Of a DNA stretch of 64,000 nucleotides, positions 33,821 through 43,904 are shown one piece after another (within the stretch, counting starts at the first letter, position 1; every line of letters begins with the position of its first letter). The notes beneath the pieces were generated by a model, which saw nothing but the letters and a program-made list of their open reading frames with translations, was not told the DNA's origin and searched no databases. The stretch comes from Allium sativum. Lineage: Eukaryota; Streptophyta; Magnoliopsida; Asparagales; Amaryllidaceae. Location of the stretch: contig CM060912.1 in assembly GCA_030737875.1 (NCBI GenBank), positions 260,014,231 through 260,078,230 on the forward strand. Reading direction: 5' to 3'. A program made the translations under genes and the position numbers.

Positions 33821-34570
33821 CCCTTATCAAATAAGGTCAATATTTTTGGATGTTTCTCTAACCATATCTGGTCTAAGTAATAATCTTTCTGTTGACTCCC
33901 ACCAACAAGTTGGTGATCTACAGGGTCGTCCGTCCAATGCTTCGAAGGATGCCATGTCGATGCTGACATGATAGCTATTATTATAGGAAAATTCTACTAA
34001 AGGAAGATTCTCTTCCTAAGTCCCTCCAAAGTCTAGGATACACAGCCTTAAAAGATCTTCTAGAATTCTATTCACCCTCTTCGTTTGCCCATCGGTCTGA
34101 GGATGATAAGCGGTGCTCAAACACAACTGTGTACCTAATGCCTCTTGCAAGCTCCTCCAAAATTCGTTGCTAAAGACGGTGTCACGATCGCTCACGATGC
34201 TGGAAGGAACTCCATGAAGACGAACTGTCTCTCGAACATAAATTGTTACTAACCATGATGCTGTCCTCTTACTCTTAACTGGAATAACGTGAGCGCTCTT
34301 AGTGAGTCTATCTACCACAACCCAGATACTAGTGTTGCCTTTCTTCGATCTAGGAAAACCATCTATAAAATCCATAGAGACGCTCTCCCATTTCCACTGA
34401 GGAACCTCCAAAGGATGAAGTAAACCACCGGGCTTCTTTTGCTTAGCTTTGACTTGTTGTCAAAGTAAACATTGGAAAACAAATTCGGCCACATCTTTAT
34501 TCATCCCAACCCAAAATAAAACCCTCTTCATGTCCCTGTACATCTTATCACCGCCTGGATGAATGGTCAT
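33821..34570 (-). pseudogene. int: TK2 integrase catalytic core
   Basis: From 34570 downward: TIHPGGDKMYRDMKRVLFWV, then FVFQCLL with the last zinc ligands eroded and a stop near 34460; 34411-34016 is an open frame with the DDE triad: SMDFIDGF, IVSDRDTVFSNEF and TDGQTKRVNRILED, where the Glu expected next to Thr is Lys and the acidic residue lies later. The frame ends TAG at 34016-34018. All landmarks align with TK1. Two or three point lesions separate the open stretches. Confidence 0.87.
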
Positions 34571-34768
34571 CTAATAATTGTGGGCTTCTTCTAGGACTGC
34601 CTTTATTAAGCTTCCAGTTTGAGGAACACAAAGCCTTCCATCTCGTCGCAACCACCCCTTTTCATCTATGGAATATCTGCTGAGGTAACTAGAAGTCTCC
34701 CCTCTTCTGAGCTTATCTATGATGTCTAGAATCTGTAGGTTACATTGTTGCGAAGCTCCTATCTGGTC
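34571..34768 (-). pseudogene. pol: TK2 RNase H-integrase connection
   Basis: DQIGASQQCNLQILDIIDKL, then SSYLSRYSIDEKGWLRRDGR and LIKAVLEEAHNY, ending at a TAG where TK1 has Trp (HHCWMTIHP). The first His of the HHCC zinc motif is present. The upstream end is cut at 34768 by the hAT insertion. Confidence 0.82.
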
Positions 34769-35180
34769 TAGGGCTGGCAATTAGAACCGAGAACCGAAAA
34801 CCCGACCCGACCCGACCCGACCCGAAAAGATCCGAACCCGAACCGAACCCGAACCGAACCCGATGGGTCTCGGGTCGGGTCTAGGTGATGAAAAATTCCA
34901 TCAAGACCCGATCAAACCCGACCCGCATAGACCCGACCTGAAAGACCCGACCAAAAAACGATGAAATATATGTATTTTTAGTGTTATTATTCAATCAGAC
35001 CCGAACCGACCCGATCCAACCCGAGCTTCAAACCGACCCGACCCGAACCGAAGCTCGGGTCGGGTCGGGTCTAGATTTTTGAAATGTATAGTTTAGACCC
35101 GACAAAACCCGACCCGCCTAGAACCGAGACCCATTGGGTCGGGTCCGGGTCCAGCGGGTCGGGTCTAATTGCCACCCCTA
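34769..35180. mobile_element. hAT MITE (412 bp) with perfect 8-bp target duplication
   Basis: The target ATCTGGTC is found at 34761-34768 and 35181-35188. Ends TAGGGCTGGCAATTA and TAATTGCCACCCCTA are inverted with one mismatch. The interior has many ACCCGACCCG and CCGAACCCG words and their complements, so it can fold back. No transposase. It interrupts TK2 pol between RNase H and integrase. Confidence 0.96.
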
Positions 35181-35188
35181 ATCTGGTC

Positions 35189-35383
35189 CATAAGAGTCGG
35201 TCGTATCTCCAAGGATGCAAACAAATCAGGCAAGGTATCGATGGAGGGTCTAAAATCAAAAGTTGATATGAACTCCAAGTTCTTTCTTTCTACAAACAGA
35301 GGACTCAGAGCCACCCTTTGCCTACTTAGTGGGTCTGCCACAACATTACCCTTGCCAGGGGTATAAGAAATCTCAAAAATCAT
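35189..35383 (-). pseudogene. pol: TK2 RNase H end
   Basis: [20 protein letters not shown] and the following FISTFDFRPS region align with TK1. It is one base out of frame with the upstream RT-RNase H stretch: an extra T in a T-run near 35378 shifts the frame after ASYDF. Confidence 0.85.
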
Positions 35384-36044
35384 AAGAAGCTAGAAACTCC
35401 ATCCACCGCTGTTGCCTTAAGTTGAGATCCTTCTGCGAGAACAAATACTTGAAAGATTTATGATCGGTGTATAGCTCGAACTTCTCTCCAAGTAAATAAT
35501 AACGCCACGTCTTTAATGCAAATACTATGGAAGCTAGCTCTAGATCATGGGTGGGGTAGTTCTTTTCATGAACTCTCAGCTGTCTACCCCCATAACACAC
35601 TACTTTCCATTCTTGCATTAGAACCGATCCAAGCCCTGTACCGCATGCATCATTGTAAATGGTAAACAATTTATTCCCGTCAGGTAGGGTAAAGACTGGG
35701 GCTGTTGTCAGAGCCCTTTTCATTCGTTGGAAAGCAACTTCACAGTCTATATCCCATGAGAATGCCAAATTCTTCTTCGTCAGCCTGTTGAGTGGGGCTG
35801 ATATCTTTGCGAAGTCCTTAATGAACTTCCTATAGTAACCTGCTAACCCAAGAAAGCTTCTCACCTCGGTTGCATTTTTAGGTACCTGCCAATCTTGCAC
35901 TACAACCACCTTCGCGGGATCTACGGCTATCCCTTCTTTGGAGACCACGTGCCCTAAGAATCTCACCTCTTTTCTCCAAAAATGACATTTTGAGAACTTT
36001 GCTTTAAGCTGATGGTCACGGAGAGTTTTCAAAATTTCTCTCAA
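35373..36044 (-). pseudogene. pol: TK2 C-terminal reverse transcriptase and RNase H
   Basis: An open stretch of 223 codons. RT thumb: [40 protein letters not shown] and [16 protein letters not shown] (the six residues lost from TK1 are kept here). RNase [17 protein letters not shown], with Asn in place of Thr, then [18 protein letters not shown]. The stop at its upstream edge (36045-36047) lies in HALHLxE, where TK1 has Leu. Confidence 0.9.
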
Positions 36045-36047
36045 ATG

Positions 36048-37136
36048 TTAGGCATGCTCTTCTTCGCTTTTGGAGAAGATCAAAATATCATCGACAAAGA
36101 CTACCACAAATTTATTTAGGAACTCCCGAAACACCCTACTCATCAGATCGATAAAATAGGCGGGTGCATTCGTCAGCCCAAAAGGCATAACTAGCCATTC
36201 AAAGAAACCGTCCAGAGTCCTAAAGGCAGTCTTATCTATGTTGTCTTCAGCCACCCTCAACTGATGGAACCCCGTGGCCAAGTCTAACTGAGAAAATACC
36301 GAGGCACCAACAAGCTGATCAAATAAATCATCATTCCTCGGAAGCGGGTGCCAATTCTTCTTAGTAAGTTTATTCAGCTCCCTATAAACAACAAACAAAC
36401 GAAGCGAACCATCCGCCTTAGTTGCGAATACTACTGGAGCACCCCATTCAGATATGCTTCGTCTGATAAACCCTTTCTCAAGTAGCTCCCCTACTTGCTT
36501 ACTCAGCTCCCTCCTTTCCCTTGGAGCTATGTGGCGCAATGGTAATGCAACTGGCATTGCATTGTCCACCAGATATATACGGAAGTCAATCTCGTGCCTT
36601 GGAGGTAAACACCGTACCTCATCAAAAACATCGGAAAAATCTCGGACTACTAGAACAGATTGCAGATCATCGATAGATGCATCAACAGACTCTAGGAAAC
36701 TAAGCATAACCGACCCTTGTGGGTCATACGAAATCTCGAGGGTCCTTCCATGACAAGTCAGAAGCCTAACAACCCTCTTTTCACAATCCAGAATGCCATC
36801 ATACATGGTATGCCAATCCATTCCTAGAATCAACCCATAGTCCATAAACCCAAGCACATACGCATCGCATTCAAACTCGACGCCTAACACAGATATTTTT
36901 AAACCCGGACAAATCATAGATAAATGAGCCGAACCACCAATGGGGTTTGAAACAACTATGGGATCTACTACCATACTAGTAATTAAGTGCAGGGATTCAA
37001 CTACAGAACTTGATATAAATGAATGTGAGGCACCAGAATCAAAAAGTGTTATAATAGGATGGTTTGAAAGAGAAATTAAACCTTCCACAGAAACCTTTCT
37101 ACCTCTATCAGGAGAATTGGGCACGAGAGCATGCAC
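36048..37136 (-). CDS. pol: TK2 protease and reverse transcriptase (open stretch of polyprotein)
   Basis: An open stretch of 362 codons, the longest preserved one. Protease active site [11 protein letters not shown] near residues 35-45 and ILGMDW near 103. RT from about residue 235: [20 protein letters not shown], then [31 protein letters not shown] near 290-305, [16 protein letters not shown], and the catalytic [14 protein letters not shown] near 345-358. VVYREL has Val where VDYREL is usual, so one catalytic-region Asp may be lost. The first Met is only the first in the frame; the natural start is gag. Confidence 0.9.
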   Translation of the reverse strand: MHALVPNSPDRGRKVSVEGLISLSNHPIITLFDSGASHSFISSSVVESLHLITSMVVDPIVVSNPIGGSAHLSMICPGLKISVLGVEFECDAYVLGFMDYGLILGMDWHTMYDGILDCEKRVVRLLTCHGRTLEISYDPQGSVMLSFLESVDASIDDLQSVLVVRDFSDVFDEVRCLPPRHEIDFRIYLVDNAMPVALPLRHIAPRERRELSKQVGELLEKGFIRRSISEWGAPVVFATKADGSLRLFVVYRELNKLTKKNWHPLPRNDDLFDQLVGASVFSQLDLATGFHQLRVAEDNIDKTAFRTLDGFFEWLVMPFGLTNAPAYFIDLMSRVFREFLNKFVVVFVDDILIFSKSEEEHA

Positions 37137-37349
37137 CTGCCTTCCAGAATTTCCTGCCCTTTGACCTTGTCCCTTTGATCCCTGTTTCTTCGGGCACTCT
37201 TTAGCAAAGTGTCTGGTGTCTCTATAGTCGTAGCAAGAATTCTTTCCTCGCTTACATTCTTTAACCAGATGACCTTCCTTCCCATAATGGTGACATTTTC
37301 TCTTATCCTTGCCTTTATAATTTTTCCCTCCTTTCTTCTGTTTTCGCTG
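37137..37349 (-). pseudogene. gag: TK2 gag zinc knuckles
   Basis: Across two frames: [18 protein letters not shown] and [18 protein letters not shown], two CCHC-like knuckles in which the second Cys of each is replaced by Tyr-type residues. A stop near 37351-37353 separates them from the gag body. Nucleic-acid binding would be impaired. Confidence 0.8.
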
Positions 37350-38089
37350 TTATCCCTTCTTGGGCCACACCTTCCTATTTTGCAATGTCCCCTCAGCCTT
37401 TACCTCCTTCTCTCCCTTTTCCTCCTCATGCATCAGGGCCATATCGACAAGTTTTTCAAAAGTGGCCCCTATTGGAATATGGGACATGGCTAACCCATGA
37501 AAGGGTTCATTCAGCCCTTTAGCAAACCGCAAAGCCTTTTTTTGTGGCGTATCCACCAACTCTAACCCGAACCTTGCTAGCTGGTTGAATTTGTTAACAT
37601 ATTCTTTCACCGTCAAGTGTCCTAGTTTGAGTGCTAAGAATCTCTCCATCTGCATTCTTTCAGCTTGGGTAAGATATTTCATTTCGAACCTCTATCTAAA
37701 ATCTTCCAAGTTTCCACCGGACGTCCAGCTTGGGTGACTTCCCACCAAAATGAGGCTTCGTCCTTCAATAGCCAAGCAGCTAACTGAATCTTTCTTCGGT
37801 CCTCCACTTCAAAGAATACATATAAGTCCTCGGTCTCCTTAAGCTAATTCCGAGCTTCCACAAATGTCTCGTTCCCATGGAATGGTTTCCCTCCCATAGC
37901 ACGGTAGTCCTTGCAGATCCTAGCAAAGTTATCTACTCTTGGAGGGGGAGGAGGAGGAATGACTGGTGCAGTTGGGAGAGGAACGTCTCTTTGGCCTTCG
38001 GCTGGTGCCGAGGCCTCCAAATACCTACGGAACCATCTGGGTATAGTGACGCCCTCTGGGATATAAAGGATGTTTTGTTCCCCAGACAT
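37350..38089 (-). pseudogene. gag: TK2 gag
   Basis: It starts with MSGEQNILYIPEGVTIPRWF at 38089, 170 bp after the primer site, the likely true gag start. A proline-rich stretch follows (VIPPPPPPRVDNF), then DYRAMGGKPFHGNETFVEAR, a stop near 37844-37846, the retrotransposon gag domain (KYLTQAERMQMERFLALKLG, then LTVKEYVNKFNQLARFGLEL), and the basic tail. Two frame breaks separate N-terminal and middle parts (37683-37844). Gag forms the particle. TK1 has only the last third. Confidence 0.85.
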
Positions 38090-38259
38090 GCTGAAAAAGG
38101 GAAAAGGAAGAAATTTATATAAAGGACCGAAGGATACTTCATATGGCTTTTTGGGTAATGCTTTTCAAACCAAACTTTTCTTTTTGAAAATGCTTTCTTT
38201 CAAAACCTTTTTTTTTGAAAATAATTTTCAAAAACTTTTATCTAATATGGTAACCTTTA

Positions 38260-38271
38260 GCTCTGAAACCA
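38260..38271 (-). promoter_or_regulatory. Primer binding site of TK2 (initiator-Met type)
   Basis: TGGTTTCAGAGC on the minus strand, two bases from the LTR end. It differs at one base from TGGTATCAGAGC, the site complementary to the 3' end of plant initiator tRNA-Met and usual in chromoviruses. Confidence 0.88.
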
Positions 38272-39307
38272 AGTGTGATACCCCACGTCCATTAATGCCA
38301 CTCACTAAGGGAATGTATTAAGTTTCGTGAAGCGCTATAGGTAAACAGACACTGAATAATTACAAGACAGATATGAATAAGACAACAACGGAAATTTAAA
38401 TTTTTATTTCAATCATAAATCATAATACCGTGGTCCACAATTCCATAAGTCACAAAAACCATTACAAGAAAATAACTTCTGTCTTGCACCATCAGAGTAC
38501 ATAAGTAAATAAAAACCATAATTCCCCAATTAAAAGAGTTAAGCCATTGTAGAGGCAAGAACTTGAGCCATACTTCAGAAGTAGGTCCTCGCAAGATGAT
38601 ATCCGAGTCCTGACTAAGCCTGAGTGTTTCCTCTCTGAGAACGTGGAGGGGGACAGAAGAGAGAAGGAGTAACAAAAAGGGTCAGACATAAAGTCTGACG
38701 AGTCTAGTTACTTTTAGTCAGTAGATAAATAAAAGTAACATGATAGGCATATAAAGTGGATAAGAGAGAAATCACTACATAAATGGCAGGTGTGACAAGG
38801 TAAGCAAGATAATGTGTACATGCCTCACTAATGATTACTCTGCGCTATTACTAGTATATTCAGAAAGAGATGATCCCTTCAACTATAAGGTGGTAGACCT
38901 AGTTATATATCTAAATGTATCCTAACTACTACCTCAATCGATCGGCTCCCTAACCCTCGTAGATACCTTGTGCTGGCCCCACAGTAGGAGGTATCACTTC
39001 CTAAAGTGGAAACCCCTCATCGTAATAATGTGTATAACCACATCTATAGGTGTCACGGTCGTCTTATCCCCCTCTGCTCGGCTCATGCACGCACATGGCC
39101 CGGTCGGTTTGCGCCGCCCACACCGTCCTCCATGTTTGGATCTCTTATAATCAGTTAGTAAGTATGCCCCTTCTCCGCCCAGTATGGAGTACTTTGTTTG
39201 ATACCTACTCCGGGTTACTAACTGAAATGGGTCCCACACAATATGATACAAGCTCTTCCCTTTGTCTTGTATCCCCCACTAGGTTTTTACTGACTATGTA
39301 TACCACT

Positions 39308-39545
39308 AGGTGCCTTTAATTGCATAGCCTTATTTATTTCTACCGGTTATGCTTACCTACAGGTGTCTTTAATACATAACCCCTAATCTTCCAACCGGTT
39401 ATGCTTACCTATAGGTGTCTTTAATTTCATAACCCTATTACTTCTACAAGTTATGTTTACCCTAAAAGGTGTATTTAATTACATAACTTTATTATTTCCA
39501 CCGACTATGTATAACACAAGGTGTCTTTAATTACATAACCTTAAC
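39308..39545 (-). repeat. Degenerate ACATAAC repeat array in TK2 5' LTR
   Basis: Counterpart of 30600-30840, same spacing. Confidence 0.82.
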
Positions 39546-40373
39546 GGGTTAAGTTTGTGGGCCTATATATGAATATTACCCATCCCCTCTTCTGATTTAC
39601 TTAACCCACCCCTCAACCATGTTTACTTAAACCCCAACTTAAATTTAAGTTCATACAATCCCTATGGATTAACTTAGGTTAAGTAGTCTTATTCTTAACC
39701 ATGTCCATTTATGGTTTCATAATGGGCCAGACCTCCCACATTAGGCCTACAACATGTGGATGCTGGATATGCTGGTCAGGTCCGAGCAGACTTATTCCAC
39801 GGTTAGGCCTAACCTCGTGTCATAGCCCGATTCGTATTTACGTACTTAGACCTCCCACAATAGGTTCAACATTAGTGGCTGCTGGATATGCCGATCGGGT
39901 CCAGGCAGACTTCCACCACTAATGCAACCTAACCTCGTGTCATAAGTACAATTACAATCCCTAATTGTAATTACTAGGCATTCCATATTTAATTAATTTA
40001 CTAATTAATTAATCCTTTCCTTTTATAGGTGTCAATACCTATTTTACCCAATAATTTGAATTACATGTCCAACAATGTTCATATTCAAATTATGCCATTT
40101 TTAACCCCTTTTTCCCCCTTTTTTAACTAGCGCTCTCACAAAATTGGCAACATGGCTAGGCTAGATAATAGCCTTGTCATAAACGATAATAGGGAAAATA
40201 ATGGGAATATAGCTAAAATGATCATCTTGGCATAAACATAAACAAGTATGATAATAAGGTGAACATACATACTAGCATGGACATGAAATTGTCATCATAA
40301 CAAGGTGGACATAAAACTGATGAACTATGATGTCACAATATCTAAATTAGCAATTTAGATATCCAATCGATTT

Positions 40374-40645
40374 AGATCTAACATGTTAACATAAGGCGAC
40401 AATTTAGATCACGTAAAATAGATCTAACATGCTAACATAAGGTGATAATCTAGATCACATAAAATAGATCTAACATGTTAACATAAGATGATAATTTAGA
40501 TCACATAAAATAGATCTAATGTGTTAACATAAGGTGATAATCTAGATCACATAAAATTGATCTAACATGATAACACAGGGTGACAATTTAGACCACATAA
40601 AATAGATCTAACATGATAACATAAGGTGATAATCTAGATCTGTCT
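40374..40645 (-). repeat. 46-bp minisatellite in TK2 5' LTR
   Basis: Counterpart of 31646-31916 with the same number of units; single-base differences between the two arrays. Confidence 0.92.
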
Positions 40646-41085
40646 AACAGTTTCAATGTCCACATTAATCAGATCTACTAGTTTAAAAATAGATCTACAC
40701 ACATCTGCATCATAACATACCATAAAAGTTACAAACGAAGATCCATAGTAATAAAATAGGGTAAATCAGGTCGTGGGTCGCCTCCCACTTGGGAAAAGGC
40801 CCGAATACCCAAAAAAACTATTTTGGGTGCACTTTACAAGTGCGCCAGTGTAAAAATACATGGGTGCACTTGTCAAGTGCGCCGGGAATTTTTGCTTTTT
40901 CTGCCAAACTTCTATCGTCCATAGCATCTTCATATGTTAACTGTTTTACGCAAACCAGGTGTTTATCTTGACCAGAATTTCGAGATGGACGCAATGGCGC
41001 AGTCCATTTCCCCTAATTTCGAATATTAAATTAATTATTCTTTAATTCATCCACTTTGGTGTTGTTAAAATTTCAGGGTGCTACA

Positions 41086-42822
41086 CCCCGGTGCAGTGAT
41101 AAAAAAGGAATACTGACTAATATGGATCTCGAACCACTAATATGCAATTCAACATAGGTCACCCTAGACTTAGTCCCGTATTTTAATCATTTTAATTGGC
41201 CTCTTATTTTCCCTAATCTTTCTACTCTCATTATCGGAACGGACCAATACTACGATCCTCTTATTTTCCCTAATCAGCCATCGCTGTTGGAATGGACTCC
41301 AACTACACTTGCTTATAAATATAATTAAACTTAATGCCACTTTTAAGTTTATTAATAAGCCTACTTTCCTTTATGTGACTTTTCTGTCATTTCATAGGTT
41401 GCATGAAAACTTTAATTTACAGGTTGTCAATAAACATGTCTTATGTTTAATTTCATTTTTACAACCCAACCCCCATCATTTGCGTCTATCCAAATGTCAT
41501 TTACTCAGTTATCAAAATTTTCTGTTCAATTGCCTTTTATTGCAAAATTTCAATTAAGTTCAATTCATCCTTTTTATACATATTTCTTATTTTTTCCCCA
41601 ATTACGCTACTATTGTCAATTTAATTCCTTAACCCAAATTCGTGCATAAATAAGAAGAAAGAAAAAGGTTTAGGCTCAAGATGGCCTAAACTCAATGCCA
41701 AAATAAAAAGGATCATGGCCTAGGCTCTCGCATGTCTTAGGCTTGGATAAATAGAAATAGGTCTGGGATAAAATAAGGCTGATACTGAATTGTAATTAAA
41801 TTACATATGAAGAACAAGAGGTATAGATGAACTGAATAAAATTACAGTAACAGATTTACTAAAATAGACAGAAGAAAGGATAGAAACGGTAACCAGATCT
41901 ACGTAGATTTTTTACAAAAAAGGGAATAAGAATAAGAGGAAATCTACAACATATTATACAATAAAAAAATCAATTTGTACTAGTCTTGAAATTAGAAGAA
42001 ATGATAGAGGCAATAATCAGGCTCTCAAGAATTTTTTATAGAAAGAGAATTAGGAATGGCTAAATCTGTAACTAAACCATAAATAAATGGGATCTGTGTA
42101 CAACTACAAAAAGGTTCAGATCTGAAATCAGTGCAACTACTATTGAATCAATTTAACTCAACTAGGTAGAAATCTAGTAATCATAGAAAATACTCAACTA
42201 AAATTTGAACAAATCCGATAAGCCTAGTAGGAAATCTCTATCTATGAACATCCTTCAAAAATATGTGCAGAACTAAGCTTCAGTACTCCATTAGAAATAT
42301 ATTTGAGAAGAGGGTTATTTGAGATGGAGACAGAGAAGTGGAGTAGTAAGGATTAGGTTAGGTTTTGGAGCATATTTATAATAGAGCTAGTGTGTCTTGG
42401 TTCATTGGATTTTAGGTTAAGATTTTAGGCTATCAGATTAGAAGGATCCGGAAAAACCACAACTTGGTCGAAATCTTGCCAGGCAAAAAACTTTGCTAGG
42501 CCAGGGCCTTGGTCAGCCCGCCCCATAGGTGGGTCAACACAGGGGTCGACCCACATAATTCCTGGGCCAACTCGGAGGTAGACCTAGCTTCATTTTTTTT
42601 CTTTTTTGATTTTAGTTTATTCTTCAAACGGTTATAACTTCTTCGTTTTAAATCTGTTTTCAGCAAAACAAATGTCTATCTTAACCAGAATTTCGTAACA
42701 GACCCAATGATGTAAACCCCTTGCCACATTTTCAATATTTTTTTATTAATGTTTATTTTCTTAAATTATTTCTTAATTAATAAATTAATAAATTATTTTT
42801 TATTATGAAAGGGGTTATTACA
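41086..42822 (-). repeat. TKB 3' LTR, proximal part
   Basis: It continues the LTR broken at 29575: CAGTGATAAAAAAGGAATAC follows on from GTAAGACCCC, as in LTR-E and LTR-F. It contains a TATA-like word on the minus strand near 42370-42380, the conserved U3 block (42630-42720), and the LTR start TGTAATAACCCC (minus) at 42822. Confidence 0.85.
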
Positions 42823-42835
42823 TTCTCCCCTCCTT
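42823..42835 (-). promoter_or_regulatory. Polypurine tract of TKB
   Basis: AAGGAGGGGAGAA on the minus strand directly before the LTR. Confidence 0.88.
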
Positions 42836-43844
42836 AAATGATTTCGTCTCTGAAATCTCTAAGGTGGAAGAATAATATTAGTGTTTTCTACATACGTCTA
42901 CTCAATTGTCATCCTCTAACAAACATTGTCCTTAATTTTTCTGATGCAATTTATGTACTTATGCAATAGTGTAGTGTATATGATCCTAACTAATGCAAAA
43001 TATTAGGCGCTCTACTAATTCTTTCGACCACCTCTTTATGCATTTATGTTTATGCAATGCATCCGAATGTATACAAAAATATTAATGATATAGATAATTC
43101 TATATGCATGCATCAAACATCATCCGTGTGCAATAATCACATCATAGCATCCATATATTTCATCCATGGAAATAATAAAATAAAAAAGCACACACATCCA
43201 TATGCATATGCAAGTACCTGATTCAGCCGATCTTAGTGCCTAGTGTGCGTTTATACAACCACTTGCAAACACTTACATCCATTAGCAAACATCAAACATA
43301 TCATGTCTAAACACATGTTTCGCCTGTATCTTATAATCTATAAGCTTAAATCCTAAGATCTACCCTTCCAAGGATATCTTAGAAGAAAGTCTGTAATCCA
43401 AGGAAGAAGCTACTGATAGAGGATCAAAGAGGAAGTACTTACATGAGCAAGAAACTTGAATTCTCCCTATGAAACAAAAGATTTTATGACTGAATCTGTT
43501 AGTGCCTCACCGCATAATGACTCAAAATTAACTCTTACTCTTTCCCAATCTTTCAAACTAAATGGTTTTCCCCCAAGACTGCTGAGTTCTTTTAACAAGT
43601 CCTTGGGAAAGTTCTTTCATCTTATCCATCCTAGTTACTTTAGGAAGAAATAATTCAAGTGAACTAATCCATCAAAATGTTCCAAGCGAACTAATACCAA
43701 GTCTCATCCTACCTTATAAGAAGAGTCATACTTTCCTCTTTCCCACTATCTGCTTTCCAATCTTACCTTTACTTTCTTACGTTCCTTAATTTGTCCCACT
43801 TATATTATCCAACTCCATAAGGATTTAATTATATCGTTCCACTC

Positions 43845-43904
<60 letters not shown>

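Larger units (their letters stand above)
29576..41085 (-). mobile_element. TK2: nearly complete chromovirus (11.5 kb), Tekay/Del-like
   Basis: On the minus strand: 5' LTR 41085-38274, primer site 38271-38260, gag, two CCHC knuckles, protease, RT, RNase H, integrase, chromodomain, spacer, polypurine tract, 3' LTR 32741-29576. Flanks CCCCA (29571-29575) and CCCCG (41086-41090) are a 4-of-5 target duplication. The two LTRs are clearly alike but differ at about a dozen of the first 200 aligned bases, so insertion is not recent. Coding damage is limited to a handful of stops and frameshifts plus a 412-bp hAT insertion. It is inserted in the 3' LTR of TKB. Confidence 0.95.
38274..41085 (-). repeat. 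TK2 5' LTR (about 2.81 kb), promoter deleted
   Basis: Aligns with the 3' LTR along its length except for a missing stretch equal to about 32035-32413 of the 3' LTR. That stretch contains the TATA box. The junction is near 40755-40762 (AATAAAATAGGGTAAATC), with TAG shared by both deletion edges. A 20-bp extra piece is present near 40022-40045. Confidence 0.93.

Noticed and set aside
34769..35266. Frames 35071-35259 (-) and 35084-35266 (+)
   Set aside because: Both are made from the hAT MITE and its border, not from a gene.
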